This document shows, piece after piece, positions 7,397 through 14,117 of a stretch of 21,737 nt of DNA; position 1 is the stretch's first letter; every line of letters begins with the position of its first letter. The stretch comes from Acetobacteraceae bacterium (lineage in GTDB: Bacteria > Pseudomonadota > Alphaproteobacteria > Acetobacterales > Acetobacteraceae), in NCBI GenBank assembly GCA_027306955.1, contig DAHUXX010000043.1:1-21737 (forward strand), written 5' to 3'. Made by a program: the position numbers and the translations under genes. A model generated the notes under the pieces. The model did no database searches, had not been told where the DNA came from, and saw nothing but the letters and a program-made list of their open reading frames with translations.

Positions 7397-8494
7397 ATGT
7401 CCGACACCGATCTGCTGCATCCCGAACGCGTCGTCGCAAGCCTCGAGATCAACTGGCTGAAGCTGCCGCTGCACACGCCCTACCGGCTTTCCTACCGCAC
7501 CTTCATGGAGTTCGAGCCCTTCGTCGTCGCCGTGCGCGACCGCGACGGGCGCATTGGCTGGGGCGAGGGGCACGTCTCGCCGGGATCGAGCAAGGAGACG
7601 CGCGAGGGCGGTTGGGCTTTCTGCGCGGCGAAGGCGAGGAAGCTGCCTGGCCGCACCGTCGCCGAGGCGCGCGAGATGCTGCTTGCCGCGTCGCCGGCGA
7701 GCCCGGTCGCCGCCAGCGCCATGGTCACCGCGCTCGAGATGCTGGGTGAGCACCAGGCACTCGCCGCCTCCTCGCCGCTCCGCCACTCGCTGCTCACACC
7801 GTTCGAGGCTGCTACGCCCGACGAGATCGGCGCCGAGGTGGAGCGCCGGCTCGCCGAGGGCTTCACCACGTTCAAGGTCAAGGTCGGCAAGAACGTCGCC
7901 GCCGACCTCGCCCGCGTGCGCGAGATCCAGCGCGCCGCGCGCGGCCGCGTGACGTTGCGCATCGATGCCAACCGCGCCTTCAGCCGCGCCGATGCCATCG
8001 CCTTCGCGACCGGCATCGATCCCGAGGGCGTGGCGCTGTTCGAGCAGCCGTGCCCCACCGATGCCTGGGACGACAATGCCGCCGTCGCGGCGGTCTCCAA
8101 CGTAGCGGTGATGCTCGACGAGCCGATCTGCTCGCTCGCCGACATCGCCCGCGCCGGCGCCATCCCCGGCGTGAAGTTCTGCAAGATCAAGCTGAAACGT
8201 TTCGTGGGGGTCGGCCGGCTGATTGAGGCGCTGGAATCGATCCGCGCGCACGGCATGGGCGCGGTGCTGGGCGACGGGCTGGGCGCCGACATCTCCGCCT
8301 GGATGGAGGCGATGGCCGGCGCCGGGCGGATCGACGGACCGGGCGAGTTCAACGGCTTCCTCAAGCTCCAGCGCAGCCTGCTTGCCAACCCGATGCAGGT
8401 GGACCGCACCGGCATGACGGTGCCGCCGGGCTTCGTGCCGGCGCCGGACCCGCGGATGCTCGCCTCGCAGGCGCTCGCGCGCCTCGCCGCATAG
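7397..8494 (+). CDS. Enolase-superfamily enzyme, muconate-lactonizing/mandelate racemase-like
   Basis: 365 residues. These enzymes remove a proton alpha to a carboxylate and stabilise the enediolate with Mg2+; outcomes include racemisation, dehydration and lactonisation. The N-terminal capping domain (about 10-130) has GWGEGHVSPG. The barrel shows the MLE-subgroup dyad KVKVG (Lys160, Lys162), metal ligands Asp190 (RIDAN), Glu216 (FEQP) and Asp241 (LDEP), and the opposite-face lysine at 265 in CKIKLKR. The end of the barrel reads VLGDGLGADIS, then GEFNGFLK. Syn/anti Lys geometry suits an epimerase, racemase, cycloisomerase or syn-dehydratase; the substrate is not readable. Start supported by GGAAGG. 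It ends 16 bp from the convergent biotin carboxylase and is probably controlled by the divergent IclR. Confidence 0.92.
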   Translation: MSDTDLLHPERVVASLEINWLKLPLHTPYRLSYRTFMEFEPFVVAVRDRDGRIGWGEGHVSPGSSKETREGGWAFCAAKARKLPGRTVAEAREMLLAASPASPVAASAMVTALEMLGEHQALAASSPLRHSLLTPFEAATPDEIGAEVERRLAEGFTTFKVKVGKNVAADLARVREIQRAARGRVTLRIDANRAFSRADAIAFATGIDPEGVALFEQPCPTDAWDDNAAVAAVSNVAVMLDEPICSLADIARAGAIPGVKFCKIKLKRFVGVGRLIEALESIRAHGMGAVLGDGLGADISAWMEAMAGAGRIDGPGEFNGFLKLQRSLLANPMQVDRTGMTVPPGFVPAPDPRMLASQALARLAA

Positions 8495-8511
8495 CCCGCC
8501 CGCCGGGGGCT
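8493..8511. terminator. Possible bidirectional hairpin between convergent genes
   Basis: AGCCC (8493-8497) pairs with GGGCT (8507-8511), with a GC-rich interior that can add further pairs. It spans the stop of the enolase-superfamily gene and reaches the final base of the convergent biotin carboxylase. There is no T-run on either side, so intrinsic termination is weakly supported. Confidence 0.2.
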
Positions 8512-9872
8512 CAGCGCGGGATCAGTTCGGTCTTGTACCGATCGATGAAACCGGTGAACACGCCGCCCTCGATAAAGACCGCATGGCGCATTACCTGCCG
8601 CAGGAACCCGAGATTGGACTGCACGCCCGCGATCTCGGTCGCATCCAGTGCCTCGCGCATCGCCGCCAGCGCCTCCGCGCGGCCGGTGCCATGGCAGATC
8701 ACCTTGGCGATCATCGGGTCGTAGAACACGGTGATGGCGTCGCCCTCGGTGAAGCCGGTGTCGACGCGCAGGTGCGGCGCCGGATCAGGCAGGCGGAACC
8801 GTTCGAGCCGCCCGGGCGAGGGCAGGAAATTGCGCGCCGGGTTCTCGGCATAGAGCCGGCACTCGATCGCGACGCCGCTCGGCGCGATCCGCTCCTGCCC
8901 GAAACTCGCGAGGGTTCCGCGGGCAAGCTCGATCTGCATGCCAACGAGATCGACCCCGCTGGTCATCTCGGTGACCGGATGCTCCACCTGGATGCGGGTG
9001 TTCATCTCGAGGAAGTAGAAGGCGAAGCTGTCCGCGTCGACGATGAACTCGATCGTTCCCGCGCCGCTGTAACGTTGCGCCCGGCACAACCGCACCGCGG
9101 CGTCCGCCATCGCCGCGCGCACCGCTGGCGGCAGGCCCGGGGCCGGCGTCTCTTCCACCACTTTCTGGAAACGCCGCTGCAGCGAGCAGTCGCGTTCATA
9201 GAGGTGCACGGCCTCGCCGTTGCCGAAGCCGAACACCTGCACCTCGACATGCCGCGCGACCGGCACGTAGCGTTCGAGATAGATCGTGCCGTCGCCAAAT
9301 GATTTTTCCGCCATGGACTGGGTGGCGCGGGCCACGTCCGCCAGCGCCTCCGGGGCGTCCACCCGCCGCATGCCGATGCCGCCGCCACCGGAAGCCGCCT
9401 TCACCAGCAGCGGAAACCCGACGTCCGCCGCCGCGGCTGCAAGCCCATCGAGGTCGCCAGCGGCAAAGCGGCGGCTGCCGGGCAGGATGGGCACGCCCGC
9501 GGCGCGCGCGGTCTCGCGGGCGCGCTCCTTGTCGCCCATCGCCGTGATGGTCTCGGGGGCGGGCCCGATCCAGGCAAGTCCTGCCGCCTGCACGCACGCG
9601 GCGAACGCGGCGTTCTCGGAGAGGAACCCGTAGCCGGGATGCACCGCGTCGGCCCCGCTCGCGGCCGCCGCTTCGAGAATCCGCTCGGCCACGAGGTAGC
9701 TTTCCCGTGCCGCGCTGGGCCCGATCGGTATCGCCTGGTCCGCCATGCGCACATGCAGCGCCGCGGCGTCGGCCTCGGAGTGAACGGCGACGGTGGCGAG
9801 GCCGAGCGCCTGGCAACTGCGGATGACGCGACACGCGATCTCGCCACGATTGGCAATCAGAACCTTTTTCAC
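8511..9872 (-). CDS. Biotin carboxylase subunit of an acyl-CoA carboxylase (AccC-like)
   Basis: Carboxylates the carrier-bound biotin with ATP and bicarbonate. It has 453 residues from a GTG start, close to the 447-450 of typical AccC. The N-terminus KKVLIANRGEIACRVIR is canonical. Then follow HPGYGFLSEN (78-87), the ATP-grasp lysines in MGDK (115) and LLVKA (158), the glycine-rich SGGGGIGM (161-168), HVEVQ (208-212), ERDCSLQRRFQKVVEE (226-241) and EMNTRIQVEHPVTE (289-302). GTG at 9872 is chosen because the product then starts exactly at the family N-terminus and GGGAG lies about ten bases upstream; a GTG at 9902 would add ten residues. It is the last gene of the four-gene operon, 31 bp after the biotin carrier. 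The catabolic setting argues for a substrate-specific carboxylase rather than housekeeping fatty-acid synthesis. Confidence 0.95.
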   Translation of the reverse strand: MKKVLIANRGEIACRVIRSCQALGLATVAVHSEADAAALHVRMADQAIPIGPSAARESYLVAERILEAAAASGADAVHPGYGFLSENAAFAACVQAAGLAWIGPAPETITAMGDKERARETARAAGVPILPGSRRFAAGDLDGLAAAAADVGFPLLVKAASGGGGIGMRRVDAPEALADVARATQSMAEKSFGDGTIYLERYVPVARHVEVQVFGFGNGEAVHLYERDCSLQRRFQKVVEETPAPGLPPAVRAAMADAAVRLCRAQRYSGAGTIEFIVDADSFAFYFLEMNTRIQVEHPVTEMTSGVDLVGMQIELARGTLASFGQERIAPSGVAIECRLYAENPARNFLPSPGRLERFRLPDPAPHLRVDTGFTEGDAITVFYDPMIAKVICHGTGRAEALAAMREALDATEIAGVQSNLGFLRQVMRHAVFIEGGVFTGFIDRYKTELIPR

Positions 9873-9903
9873 GAGGCCAGGTCTCCCATCTGCCGTGCGC
9901 ACA

Positions 9904-10125
9904 TCAGACCTCGAGCCGCGCCAGCACCGTGCCCTCGGTGACGGTGGCCCCCTCGGTGGTCAGGATCTCCTTCACCACGCCCGCCTCGGGGGCCGAGACC
10001 GGAATCTCCATCTTCATCGACTCCAGGATCAGCAGCGGCTCGTCCTCCCCCACGTGGTCGCCGGGCTTGGTGACGATCTTCCACACATTGCCCGTGATGT
10101 CGGTCTTCACGTCGATGACGGCCAT
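9904..10125 (-). CDS. Single-domain biotin/lipoyl attachment protein (biotin carrier)
   Basis: Only 73 residues, comprising one biotinyl domain and nothing else. The acceptor lysine is Lys38 in LESMKMEIP; the canonical AMKM is SMKM here. The length, the DVKTDITGNVWKIV start and the ESMKMEIPV loop resemble the Bacillus subtilis YngHB/BLAP carrier, which serves a catabolic acyl-CoA carboxylase, rather than AccB, which has a long N-terminal extension. It would shuttle carboxybiotin between the adjacent biotin carboxylase and carboxyltransferase. The start is fixed by AAGGAGG six bases upstream. It lies 16 bp after the acyl-CoA synthetase. No biotin-protein ligase is in view, so the cell's BirA must load it. 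Confidence 0.95.
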   Translation of the reverse strand: MAVIDVKTDITGNVWKIVTKPGDHVGEDEPLLILESMKMEIPVSAPEAGVVKEILTTEGATVTEGTVLARLEV

Positions 10126-10131
10126 GGCCGG

Positions 10132-10138
10132 CCTCCTT
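10132..10138 (-). promoter_or_regulatory. Strong ribosome binding site of the biotin carrier
   Basis: Minus-strand AAGGAGG six bases before the ATG at 10125. It is by far the best Shine-Dalgarno in the four-gene operon and decides the start of the 73-residue protein. It suggests that the small carrier is made in excess of its enzyme partners. Confidence 0.75.
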
Positions 10139-10141
10139 TTT

Positions 10142-12310
10142 TCACGTGTCCCGGCGGCGGGACAGTTGCATTTCCAGATGGCGAACCACGGCCAGCGCGT
10201 CGGCCGCGGGCGCGATCTCGTCATAGGCCGGGATCCCGGCTGCGAGCGCGCGTTCGCGATAGGCCCGCTTGCGGTCGTCGAGCTCGCCCGAGCCGTCCGA
10301 GCGCAGTACCACGGCGAAATGTGCCTGGCCCGGATACCGTTGCCGTATCGTTACGGCGGCCTGGAACAGGTTATCGATCGGGTCGACGCCGCCACGCCCG
10401 CTGAAGGCCGCGAGGTTGAGGTGCATCACCACCGCGTCCACCGCGGCGCGGCGATAGACGAGGTCGAGGATCTCGTTGGCGATCCGCCCCTCCTGCTCCT
10501 GCAGCGTGCGTACCGGTGCGTCGATCGGGTTGGCGACACTGGTCCCAGGCGGGAGCTTCAGCGCCTCCAGCGCCGCGCGCGCCTCCGGCCCGAACGGCGC
10601 CACGCGCAACCCCTTGGCGGCGAAATAATCGGTGCCCAGAACCGAGGTGCCGCCGCCGTTGCCGAACAGCACCACGTCCAGCGTCGGCCGCTCCGGTCGC
10701 AGTTCGAAGTATTGCAGCGCGAGCAGGGAGTCGATGAACTCATCGACCGTGTCCACCAGCGCGCACCCCGTCTGTTGCGCCAGCGCTCCCCACAGGCGCT
10801 CGCTGCCGGCCAGCGCGCCGGTATGCGAGGCCGCGGCCGCCCTCCCGTGCTCGGAGCGCCCGCCGCGCAGGATCACCACCGGCTTCGTCGCCTCCCTGCC
10901 GCGCAGCAGCTCGAAAAAGGCGCGCCCGTCCTTGATGTCCTCGATATACATGCCGATGACGCGCGTGGCGGGATCGGCGAAGTAGAAGCGCAGCAGGTCG
11001 ATCGGCGTGACATCGGCGCTGTTGCCGATGGTCACCAGGCCGCTGAAGCGCAGGCCGCGCCACTGACCCCGCTTGATGATATCGGTGCCCAGCCCGCCGC
11101 TTTGCGAAACAATTCCGACGCTGCCCGGTTCCCGCGGCGCGTCAACCGGAAACGTGACCCCGCCGCGCGGCGAGTAAAGGCCGAGGCAGTTGGGCCCGAG
11201 CACCCGAACGCCGCCACGCCGCGCCGCCTCGATGAGACGCGTCTGCAACGCCTCCCCGCCCTCGGTCTCGGCGAATCCGCTCGAGATCACCTGCGCGAAT
11301 TTCAGTCGCCCTCCCGCCTGCTCCAGCACGCCCGGGATATTCGAGGCACCGATCGCGACATAGGCGTAGTCCACCACCTCTGGCACCTGCGCGAGGTCGG
11401 GGCAGGCGCGCAGCCCCTCGATCTCGGCCGCGCTGGGATGGATCGGATAGATCGTACCGGGATAACCGAAATCGCGCAGTCGGCGGATGAAGGTGTTGGC
11501 GATGGTGACCGCGGAGCCCGAGGCGCCATAGACCGCGATGCTGCACGGCGCGAACAGCGGATCGAGCCAGCCGGGCGGGTTAGGGCGCGCGGGCTCGGCG
11601 GCCGGCGCGGGTGGCGCGAGGATGAAGCGCGCGTCCACCGCCGTGAGCCCGTCCCCGCGCGCGATCACCGGATTGACGTCGATCTCGGCGATCGCGGGAT
11701 GGCGCAGCATCAGCCCGTCCTCGCCGCCGATCGTGAGCAGCGCGCGCACCACCGAGGCGTGGTCCACCTTGGCGCGTCCGCGCGCGCCGTCCAGCAGGCG
11801 TGCGCCGCGCAGCGAGGCCAGCATCTCCTGCGCGTCGCTCGCGGTGATCGGGCAGACGCGGAAGGCGATATCCTCGAGAATTTCGACAAACACGCCGCCG
11901 AGCCCGACCATGATCGCCGGCCCGAATTGCGGGTCGCGCAGCGCGCCGATCACCAGTTCCGTGCCAGGTGCGGCCATCTCCTCGACCAGGAACCCGTCGA
12001 TGCGCGCGGTGGAAATTGCCGGCAGCGCCGCCATGGAAGCGATCGCCTCGCGCACGCAAGCCGCGTCCGCGAGCCCGAGCCGCACGCCGCCGCTGTCGCT
12101 CTTGTGCAGGATCTCGGGCGAAACGACCTTGACCGCGAAGGGCCCGGCGAGGCCCGCCAGCGCCGCCGCGAAATCCTCGCCCGCGCGCACCATGACGGAG
12201 CGCGGCACGGCAATGCCGCTTGCAGCCAGGATTCGCTTGCCTTCCACCTCGGCCAGCGCGCTCCGTCCGCGGGCGAGCGCGCCGGTGATGATCTCGTCCA
12301 CCGTCGACAT
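10142..12310 (-). CDS. ADP-forming acyl-CoA synthetase (acetate--CoA ligase family), beta-alpha domain order
   Basis: 722 residues. This NDP-forming family makes an acyl-CoA from acid, CoA and ATP through acyl phosphate and a phosphohistidine. The ATP-grasp (beta) part is first, about 1-232, with FAVKVVSPEILHKSDSGG and IAEIDVNPV. The CoA-binding Rossmann domain follows, about 250-380: IAVYGASGSAV and RVLGPNCLGLYSP. Then come the succinyl-CoA-ligase-like domains, about 395-700: GIVSQSGGLGTD and the catalytic His496 in ASHTGALAGS. Pat- and AcsA-like fused forms more often place the beta part last. It starts 4 bp after the carboxyltransferase stop with a weak ribosome binding site, so coupling is likely. 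The context suggests that it supplies the CoA thioester for the carboxylase. The acid is unknown. Confidence 0.94.
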   Translation of the reverse strand: MSTVDEIITGALARGRSALAEVEGKRILAASGIAVPRSVMVRAGEDFAAALAGLAGPFAVKVVSPEILHKSDSGGVRLGLADAACVREAIASMAALPAISTARIDGFLVEEMAAPGTELVIGALRDPQFGPAIMVGLGGVFVEILEDIAFRVCPITASDAQEMLASLRGARLLDGARGRAKVDHASVVRALLTIGGEDGLMLRHPAIAEIDVNPVIARGDGLTAVDARFILAPPAPAAEPARPNPPGWLDPLFAPCSIAVYGASGSAVTIANTFIRRLRDFGYPGTIYPIHPSAAEIEGLRACPDLAQVPEVVDYAYVAIGASNIPGVLEQAGGRLKFAQVISSGFAETEGGEALQTRLIEAARRGGVRVLGPNCLGLYSPRGGVTFPVDAPREPGSVGIVSQSGGLGTDIIKRGQWRGLRFSGLVTIGNSADVTPIDLLRFYFADPATRVIGMYIEDIKDGRAFFELLRGREATKPVVILRGGRSEHGRAAAASHTGALAGSERLWGALAQQTGCALVDTVDEFIDSLLALQYFELRPERPTLDVVLFGNGGGTSVLGTDYFAAKGLRVAPFGPEARAALEALKLPPGTSVANPIDAPVRTLQEQEGRIANEILDLVYRRAAVDAVVMHLNLAAFSGRGGVDPIDNLFQAAVTIRQRYPGQAHFAVVLRSDGSGELDDRKRAYRERALAAGIPAYDEIAPAADALAVVRHLEMQLSRRRDT

Positions 12311-12314
12311 GCGC

Positions 12315-13847
12315 CTACATGCTCGTCGGCCAGTTGCGCATCAGGTGCTCGCCGATGCCGCCGCTGCGCCGCAGCCGGTAGACGTCGAGCATGCGGATCA
12401 GGTAGTCGCGCGTCTCCTGCGGTTTGATGACGTTCTGCACCGAATAGATCGTCGCCATGTCCCAGATCTCGGTGTCCTTGCCGATTTCCGCGAACGCCTC
12501 CTCGAAGCCCTCGTCGCCGGGCTTGAGTCCATGCACGATGGTGGTGGCGAAGGTCGGGTCCATGAAGCTGACTTCCGCCGTTGGCCAGGCGATCATTTCC
12601 TCGTTGTGCCGCCCGCCGCCCATTGCCACATAGGCGCGCCCATAGGCCTTGCGCGCGATCACGGTGATGGAGGGAACCGTCACGAACGACGTGCAGTTCA
12701 TGAAGTTCATAATGTGCCCCGGCGCGCCCTTGCGCTCCGCGTCCGTGCCGACGACGAAGCCCGGCGTATCCACCAAGCGGACGATGGGGATGTTGAAGCT
12801 GTCGCACATCACCTGGAAGTCGACGATCTTGCGCACCGCCTCCACCGAGAGCGCGCCGCCGGCGACGTTCGGGTTGTTGGCGATCACGCCGACCGAGCGC
12901 CCGCCAAGGCGCGCCAGCGCCACCACGGCCGAGCGGCCGAACCGCGCCTTGAGCTCGAACACGCTGCCCCGGTCGAAGATCACCGCGATGATCTTGCGCA
13001 TGTCATAGACCTGTGTGCGCTTCGCCGGCAGGACCTCGAGGATCGCGTTCTGGTCCTGCACCGCGTCCTCGGCCACGGCACACTCCGGCGGCGGCGCGCC
13101 GTTATGGCTCGGCATGTAGCTGAGGAAGCGGCGGACCTCCGCCATCGCTTCCTCGTCGCTGTCGACGAAACGGTCGATCAGCCCGGTCAGCTCCGCGTGC
13201 ACACGCCAGCCGCCGAGCTCCTCGAGATCCACCTTCTCGCCGATCGCCATCGAAACGAGCCGCGGGCTGGAGACGGCCATCACCGAGCCCTTGCGCATCA
13301 CCGCGAAGTCCGAGCAGCAGCACAGCCAGGCGGAGGAGCCGAAGGAGGTGTCGAGCGCCGCCGAGGCCCAGGGCGTGTCGCGCGCGCGGCGGAACTGCGT
13401 CGGGTCGTTGCCCAGCATCGTGCCCATGCCGCGCGAGCCCATCGCGTCCGGCAGCCGCGCACCGGTGGACTCGCCGATATGCACGAAGGCCATCCCCTTC
13501 TCGGTCGCGGTGCGGCGCAGATGCGCGAGCTTGCGGCCGTTGGTGGCCCCCGTCGAGGCGCCCTTCACGGTGAAGTCGTTGACGCAGACCGCGACGTCGC
13601 GCCCGTCGATTTTCGCGAACCCACATACCTTGCCGTCGCGCGGCGTCGCCGCCTCGTCCGCCTTGAGCGAGGAGGCGCCGAGCAGCCCGGTCTCGATGAA
13701 GCTGCCGGGATCGACCAGGAAGCCGAGCCGCTCGATGGCGTTCGTGCCCCCGCGCTTGCGCCGGCTCTCCAGCTTCTCCGGCCCGCCCATCCTGGCGGCC
13801 CTGGCGCGGCGCGCGTCGACGTCCTGCAGCAGCTTCTCGTCCATCAT
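12315..13847 (-). CDS. Acyl-CoA carboxylase carboxyltransferase subunit (PccB/AccD-type, divergent)
   Basis: 510 residues, full length for a fused alpha-beta crotonase-fold carboxyltransferase, which moves CO2 from carboxybiotin to an acyl-CoA. The N-domain has RGGTNAIERL, NDFTVKGASTG and IGESTGARLPD (124-134). The C-domain has FNIPIVRLVDTPGF (351-364), VIARKAYGRAYVAM (396-409) and AWPTAEVSFMDP. Two substitutions stand out: the oxyanion-hole sequences SGGAR and YGGAY of PccB read STGAR and YGRAY here. The residue matching the acyl-specificity position after GGAY appears to be Val407. The start is taken as the first of two adjacent ATGs (13847, 13844); the ribosome binding site is weak and the frame is open to 13880. 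It is the first gene of the operon. The true acyl-CoA substrate is unknown. Confidence 0.93.
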   Translation of the reverse strand: MMDEKLLQDVDARRARAARMGGPEKLESRRKRGGTNAIERLGFLVDPGSFIETGLLGASSLKADEAATPRDGKVCGFAKIDGRDVAVCVNDFTVKGASTGATNGRKLAHLRRTATEKGMAFVHIGESTGARLPDAMGSRGMGTMLGNDPTQFRRARDTPWASAALDTSFGSSAWLCCCSDFAVMRKGSVMAVSSPRLVSMAIGEKVDLEELGGWRVHAELTGLIDRFVDSDEEAMAEVRRFLSYMPSHNGAPPPECAVAEDAVQDQNAILEVLPAKRTQVYDMRKIIAVIFDRGSVFELKARFGRSAVVALARLGGRSVGVIANNPNVAGGALSVEAVRKIVDFQVMCDSFNIPIVRLVDTPGFVVGTDAERKGAPGHIMNFMNCTSFVTVPSITVIARKAYGRAYVAMGGGRHNEEMIAWPTAEVSFMDPTFATTIVHGLKPGDEGFEEAFAEIGKDTEIWDMATIYSVQNVIKPQETRDYLIRMLDVYRLRRSGGIGEHLMRNWPTSM

Positions 13848-13907
13848 TCGCGTCTCGTCCCCGGGTGGCCGCGGCCGCAAGCGGGCCAGCGGATGGCATG
13901 TTGCTGC

Positions 13908-13936
13908 AGGCTAGGGACTGATCCCGGCGCTGACAA
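13908..13936 (-). promoter_or_regulatory. Candidate sigma-70 promoter of the carboxylase operon
   Basis: On the minus strand, TTGTCA (13936 to 13931, five of six -35 consensus bases), a 17-bp spacer and TAGCCT (13913 to 13908, three of six -10 bases). Transcription would start near 13901, about 54 bp before the carboxyltransferase start. The palindrome at 13946-13958 lies just upstream of the -35. The -10 match is poor, so an activator would probably be needed. Confidence 0.35.
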
Positions 13937-13945
13937 CCCCGTTTT

Positions 13946-13958
13946 GAACCAATGGTTC
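13946..13958. promoter_or_regulatory. Palindrome GAACCA-A-TGGTTC in the divergent carboxylase/Mo-hydroxylase region
   Basis: A perfect inverted repeat with six-base arms in an AT-richer patch of a 266-bp region (13848-14113) that holds no long gene. ATGGACCAA at 13964-13972 repeats part of it with a mismatch (ATGGTTC against ATGGACC). It lies 10 bp upstream of the candidate -35 of the carboxylase operon and about 155 bp before the Mo-hydroxylase operon. It is a good candidate regulator site shared by both operons. No regulator gene is adjacent; the IclR at 6384 is the only one in view. Confidence 0.4.
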
Positions 13959-14060
13959 GAAGAATGGACCAACATGGCGAGGCCGCTGCCTGATCTGGAT
14001 CATCGACCCAGGCTGCCCCATGTGCCCTGTTGGCGCCGATGCGCGGGATTGGAGGGCAGG

Positions 14061-14117
14061 ATGCGGGAAACCAATTGTCGCAACCATCGCGACCCGGGCC
14101 TGGTGGTGTCGCCATGA
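14061..14117 (+). CDS. Possible 18-codon leader ORF coupled to the Mo-hydroxylase operon
   Basis: ATG at 14061 is preceded by GGAGG (14051-14055) at five bases, a much better site than any before the next gene. The frame encodes 18 residues (MRETNCRNHRDPGLVVSP) and ends in TGA at 14115-14117, so stop and start overlap as ATGA with the [2Fe-2S] subunit ATG at 14114. That subunit has no clear ribosome binding site of its own. The layout suggests translational coupling. The peptide has no recognisable motif and no run of a regulatory amino acid. In GC-rich DNA open frames are common, so the evidence is mainly the ribosome binding site and the ATGA overlap. The alternative is that the subunit starts at the in-frame ATG at 14039. 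Confidence 0.3.
   Translation: MRETNCRNHRDPGLVVSP

Noticed and set aside
11580..12059. Additional minus-strand frames inside the acyl-CoA synthetase gene
   Set aside because: They are +1/+2 frame shadows rich in Arg, Gly and Ala. The annotated frame carries the ATP-grasp and CoA-binding motifs.
14039..14113. Longer N-terminus of the [2Fe-2S] subunit from ATG 14039
   Set aside because: It adds 25 Gly/Pro-rich residues without family match and without a Tat motif. The start at 14114 gives a normal N-terminus.
9929..14117. Very long plus-strand open frames (9929-12427 and 11538-14117) across the carboxylase operon
   Set aside because: They lie opposite well-conserved acyl-CoA synthetase and carboxyltransferase genes, and the products have no recognisable domain. 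Only the last 57 bp (14061-14117), with its own ribosome binding site, was kept as a candidate leader.
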